A stretch of 64,000 bases of DNA from assembly GCA_020974905.1 (NCBI GenBank), contig CP087563.1, positions 7,254,001 through 7,318,000 on the forward strand, in the 5' to 3' direction. The DNA is from Planctomycetes bacterium syqfu. GTDB lineage: Bacteria > Planctomycetota > Phycisphaerae > Phycisphaerales > Phycisphaeraceae. Below, piece after piece: positions 60,939 to 64,000 of the stretch (its first letter is position 1; each line of letters begins with the position of its first letter). Below the pieces are notes generated by a model. That model saw nothing but the letters and a program-made list of their open reading frames with translations. It made no database searches and was not told the DNA's origin. The position numbers and the translations under genes are program-made.

Positions 60939-63098
60939 TCATCTCAAGACGAAAAACACGGGATCACCATTCTTTGGCAGTTCAACTTTATGTTTGGCAG
61001 ACAAGTCGATTGTTGACTGATCACCAAGCAGATTGACCTTGACCGCTTGTGTGTCTTGTTGATTAGGCAGGTTCACCGTATGTTGTTTGGCGACTTCAGT
61101 TGCCCATGCCGCGTAGATCGTGCTGTTGCCTTTTTTGAATTCATAAAGACGCACTGTGTTAGGATGGTCGTGATGCCTGGTGATACTTTGACTGCCTGCC
61201 AACAGGCTGGATGTGGTTGCGATAGCACCGACTGCCGGGCGAAGCCGATGTGACCAGGGATCCACTGCTGAGGGATATCGCACGATTGAATAGTCAAAAC
61301 GTGGGTTGAATGTGAAGATGAATGCTGCTTTGGTTTTCAATTCTTCACGGTAAGCTTGAAACATGACGAACTGCCGGGCAATCCATCGTGCCTGCTCGAT
61401 TTCTGAAACTTCTGCAGCATCCCAACCAAACTCCGTCCAGAAGGTCGGCTGATCGCTGGCACCAAACTGATCCATGGTTTTTCGGAACTCAAGAAGACGC
61501 GGGATCAGATCAGGTTCGGGTGGGAACTTGTGTGCCCAGTGAACATCGGGGGTCGTGCGACAGTAGGCATGGCCACTCATCGCCTGCTGATAGTCAAGCA
61601 GGCTGTCGTTGTTAAGCCACATACTCACCCATTCGGGATAAAGCCCAGCAAAGTTACCGCCAATGAGTTTGGCATTGGGATTACCTTCCCGCAAACCTTC
61701 GTACTGCACGCGCTGGATCGTCTTGGCCAACTCGGCACGCTTGGTTCTGGGACCTTTGAAACCAAACTGATGGCCATTGTTGGGTTCGTTCCAGGATTCA
61801 TACCACGTGACGCGGTCACCAAGGTGTTTGGCTGCTTCCCGGTTAAAGGCCTGCCAATGTTTGTAGTTTACAGGCAGTGGTGGGTAGGTGGGATTCTTCT
61901 TGCCGTTGGACCACTTGGGGGCGGTGAAGATGACGACCACCGGTTCCATACCATCTGCAATGGCCTGATCAATCCATGCGTCATTGAATTTGATCGGCTT
62001 ATCCGGTCCTGCCTGACTCCATGCCCAAAGCAGCGAACTGCTCGACCATTTGATCCCCATTTTCTTTGCAAGCTCGGGTTCGCGGTCCGTTTGCTTGGCA
62101 CCGAAAATACTTGTTTGGGGCGTGATGGCAGAATCCTGGTGACTGAGAACAACAAAGTCACGACGATCCAGAATCCATTGTGGTGTATCCTGATCAAAGG
62201 CTTCAAGTCGATAGTAACCAGGACCATATTGATTGATATCAAGCTTGGCAACCTGGTTGGTTAATTTGCACTGCACGGTTTTAACGGGTTGGTAAATTTG
62301 CCCATCAAATCGAAGCAGGTTGTATCCCGCTTTCTCAATCGATTGACGGCCCACACTGCGAAGTAAGACCGTTGCTTGATCACCATGATTCCAGTACATC
62401 TCCGATTCTGACAGGTCGATCTGAAGCATGGTGTCGCTGGTGAGTTCTGCCTGGATTTGAAGTGATCGGACCATGATCTGCGCGTTTTCCGGCGTATGCA
62501 TCGGACGCGTCACCTGAACGTAGAACGTGTCGATGCCCATGGGGATGTCGAGCGTGATCGTTTGTTGCGTGGTGGTGTCGGTCTTGATGTGTTTGAAAGT
62601 CAACGGGCTTGATGTATTACGAGTATAAGTCTTGAAGTACTCACCGCCACCTTCAAGCGTCAGTTGGTTGTGAAGTGAAACGCTTGGTGTTGTTTCGTTT
62701 TCTTCCCATTTTTCAGGGACCTGCACGAGAATTTGAACCTTGCCGCCATTGAAAGTTGTGCTTTGAGGGCAGCGGAATTTCCAAAGCGCTTGAGCCGAAT
62801 GATTACGTGCAGTACCACCGAGACGAAGGCCTTGTTGATCCTGTTTGGCCCATGTGTGCCATCCATCCATTCGGGCGCCGATCATGCCAAACATCCGTTG
62901 AAGCTGTGCAGGATCAGTCAGATCCGATTCCCATGTCGATTGATCGTAGATTACATGCGTGCTCAAAGCCGTGTTGTGCATGGCATTGGGGTACTGTCCC
63001 ATCGTGGCATTGAGATAATCGGATTCCGGCTGTGCTTGCAGGCTTGAAACAGCCAGTATCAGACTGGTTACTAGAAGTATAAAACTGAACTTGAACAT
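60939..63098 (-). CDS. secreted GH-A clan glycoside hydrolase (GH39/GH5-like)
   Basis: 719 residues from ATG 63098, with GGAG 7 bases upstream and a signal peptide (FILLVTSLILAVSSLQAQ). N-terminal beta-rich domains (residues 25-320) may be carbohydrate-binding. The (beta/alpha)8 domain has the acid/base WNEPN (Glu438) and the nucleophile WTEFGW (Glu556). The last ~70 residues form a small beta-domain. The exact family and substrate cannot be stated. It precedes a sulfatase by 31 bases, which supports use on a sulfated polysaccharide. Confidence 0.88.
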   Translation of the reverse strand: MFKFSFILLVTSLILAVSSLQAQPESDYLNATMGQYPNAMHNTALSTHVIYDQSTWESDLTDPAQLQRMFGMIGARMDGWHTWAKQDQQGLRLGGTARNHSAQALWKFRCPQSTTFNGGKVQILVQVPEKWEENETTPSVSLHNQLTLEGGGEYFKTYTRNTSSPLTFKHIKTDTTTQQTITLDIPMGIDTFYVQVTRPMHTPENAQIMVRSLQIQAELTSDTMLQIDLSESEMYWNHGDQATVLLRSVGRQSIEKAGYNLLRFDGQIYQPVKTVQCKLTNQVAKLDINQYGPGYYRLEAFDQDTPQWILDRRDFVVLSHQDSAITPQTSIFGAKQTDREPELAKKMGIKWSSSSLLWAWSQAGPDKPIKFNDAWIDQAIADGMEPVVVIFTAPKWSNGKKNPTYPPLPVNYKHWQAFNREAAKHLGDRVTWYESWNEPNNGHQFGFKGPRTKRAELAKTIQRVQYEGLREGNPNAKLIGGNFAGLYPEWVSMWLNNDSLLDYQQAMSGHAYCRTTPDVHWAHKFPPEPDLIPRLLEFRKTMDQFGASDQPTFWTEFGWDAAEVSEIEQARWIARQFVMFQAYREELKTKAAFIFTFNPRFDYSIVRYPSAVDPWSHRLRPAVGAIATTSSLLAGSQSITRHHDHPNTVRLYEFKKGNSTIYAAWATEVAKQHTVNLPNQQDTQAVKVNLLGDQSTIDLSAKHKVELPKNGDPVFFVLR

Positions 63099-63197
63099 AT
63101 TAACTCCATGAATCGTGAATAAAATTTTTGCGATGGATAGTCTGCAAGCCACCGGTTACTTGCTATCTCAAAATTAGGATTGTCTCAACAGTTGTCG

Positions 63198-63995
63198 TTA
63201 CTGATTACCGTTCCACCATTGCTCGTTGTATGTGGCACTGGTGCGTTCCATGATCAATTCATCGGTTGCCGTTTCCGCATGCCCATCCACTTGAAGGGTG
63301 TTAGCTGAGCCCATGTGTCGGGCCTTGATGCCGGGTAATGTGCCGGATCGTCTTAACGCGTAACCCGCGGCACTGAGGCGACCGTTGTCAGCGAGAATAA
63401 ACGTTTGTGATGGGTTATTGACGTCATCCACCCGTACTGCTGGTGTGACACTTCCGCCAAAGAATCCGGCGATGTACTGGTTTAACCCGTAATGTGTGCC
63501 GGTCCATGAGCCAGAGGTTGCACCGGGTAAACCAGGCCGAGGCAGGTTCTCGGATCGGCAAGTCCAGATGGAATCGATCGGTTTGCCATCATTGACACTA
63601 AAGGCATAGCTGGCATCCTGATTGACATATTTTTGATACGCCAAAGCGACATGCCAGTAATCACTGCTTCCCGGGAGTTGGGAAATATTAGCGTTGGCGT
63701 TAAGCGTTGGGTAGTAGTTGTAATGGTCAATCGAATAGTTGTACAGCGCGGTTCCCAGTTGTTTTTGATTTGAAAGGCAGGCCACCCGATCACCTGATTT
63801 TTTCGCTGCTGCCAATGCAGGTAACAGGATGGAGATCAACAGGCTGATGATGGAAATCACAACAAGCAGTTCGATCAGGGTGAAAGCCTTGTATTCGGTA
63901 CTTTTGACTTGCAAGGGGCGACAGACAGGTTTGTGATCAGATGAGATGTCTTGATCAAGCCAGCAAGCGTGCTTTGTCAAAGGTTGAGCCGACAT
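63198..63995 (-). CDS. prepilin-like protein with N-terminal cleavage/methylation helix (planctomycete type)
   Basis: 265 residues. A helix AFTLIELLVVISIISLLISILLPALAAAKK starts near residue 37; the residue before Phe is Ala. The rest has the pattern of planctomycete prepilin-like proteins (RVACLSNQKQLGTALYNYSIDHYNYYP; KARHMGSANTLQVDGHAE, an H-x9-DG-like ending). The leader is unusually long from ATG 63995; a TTG at 63914 would shorten it. Such proteins are numerous in planctomycetes and are probably exported by a type II or type IV pilus system. Complete within the window. Confidence 0.82.
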   Translation of the reverse strand: MSAQPLTKHACWLDQDISSDHKPVCRPLQVKSTEYKAFTLIELLVVISIISLLISILLPALAAAKKSGDRVACLSNQKQLGTALYNYSIDHYNYYPTLNANANISQLPGSSDYWHVALAYQKYVNQDASYAFSVNDGKPIDSIWTCRSENLPRPGLPGATSGSWTGTHYGLNQYIAGFFGGSVTPAVRVDDVNNPSQTFILADNGRLSAAGYALRRSGTLPGIKARHMGSANTLQVDGHAETATDELIMERTSATYNEQWWNGNQ

Positions 63996-64000
63996 GAATG

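Noticed and set aside
61530-62264. 244-residue plus-strand frame inside the glycoside hydrolase
   Set aside because: Antisense shadow; the minus strand has catalytic motifs and a signal peptide.

Overview
The window looks like chromosomal DNA of a heterotrophic planctomycete, most likely of the class Phycisphaerae. The reasons are several Gfo/Idh/MocA oxidoreductases, formylglycine-type sulfatases, a planctomycete-type prepilin-like protein with an FTLIELL helix, a Minf_1886-family protein, secreted modules resembling the N-domains of secretins, and a near-balanced base composition. This placement is inference; no rRNA is present. Genes are densely packed on both strands. No prophage, insertion sequence transposase, CRISPR array or integrase was seen.

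Layout. 1-4.4 kb: the end of a LacI-type regulator, tRNA-Arg(ACG) with a clear promoter, an AraC regulator divergent from an MDR dehydrogenase, a Gfo/Idh/MocA oxidoreductase and a small membrane protein. 4.4-10.1 kb: cysS and hemB (divergent), a zinc-finger-like small protein, a translationally coupled FkbM methyltransferase/GT2 glycosyltransferase pair, and a SUI1/eIF1-like factor. 10.2-15.2 kb: AraC regulator, phytanoyl-CoA-dioxygenase-like and URO-D-like genes, then an autoregulated-looking marR-MATE pair. 15.2-19 kb (minus): small membrane protein, metallophosphoesterase, dapF, M48 peptidase. 19.3-24 kb: fused ABC permease, cupin, membrane proteins, secreted nuclease. 24-28.7 kb (minus): two secreted proteins built from one repeated module, an AI-2E-type permease with an odd acidic insert, and a Minf_1886 protein. 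28.9-40.6 kb: queuosine-precursor transporter, CheV-like protein, three sugar-type genes, a FIST sensor, THUMP-like methyltransferase, MFS transporter, ybeY and a CorC/HlyC-type protein. 40.8-46.1 kb: a frameshifted sulfatase, YggU, a histone-deacetylase-like enzyme, two overlapping cysteine-cluster proteins and a CBM9-like secreted protein. 46.5-58.1 kb (minus): an almost complete type II secretion operon in the order D-E-F-G-H-I-J-K-C-L-M-TPR. 58.5-64 kb (minus): propeller-like secreted protein, sulfatase, GH-A-clan glycoside hydrolase and a prepilin-like protein.

How it fits together. The secreted hydrolases (two sulfatases, the glycoside hydrolase, CBM9-like protein) with the sugar oxidoreductases, epimerase and AraC/LacI regulators suggest use of sulfated polysaccharides. 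The type II secretion operon is a plausible export route for them. Two things stand out at the DNA level. First, many genes have a -10-like hexamer only 5-8 nt before the ATG and no Shine-Dalgarno, suggesting widespread leaderless mRNAs. Second, there are several families of short dispersed palindromic repeats.
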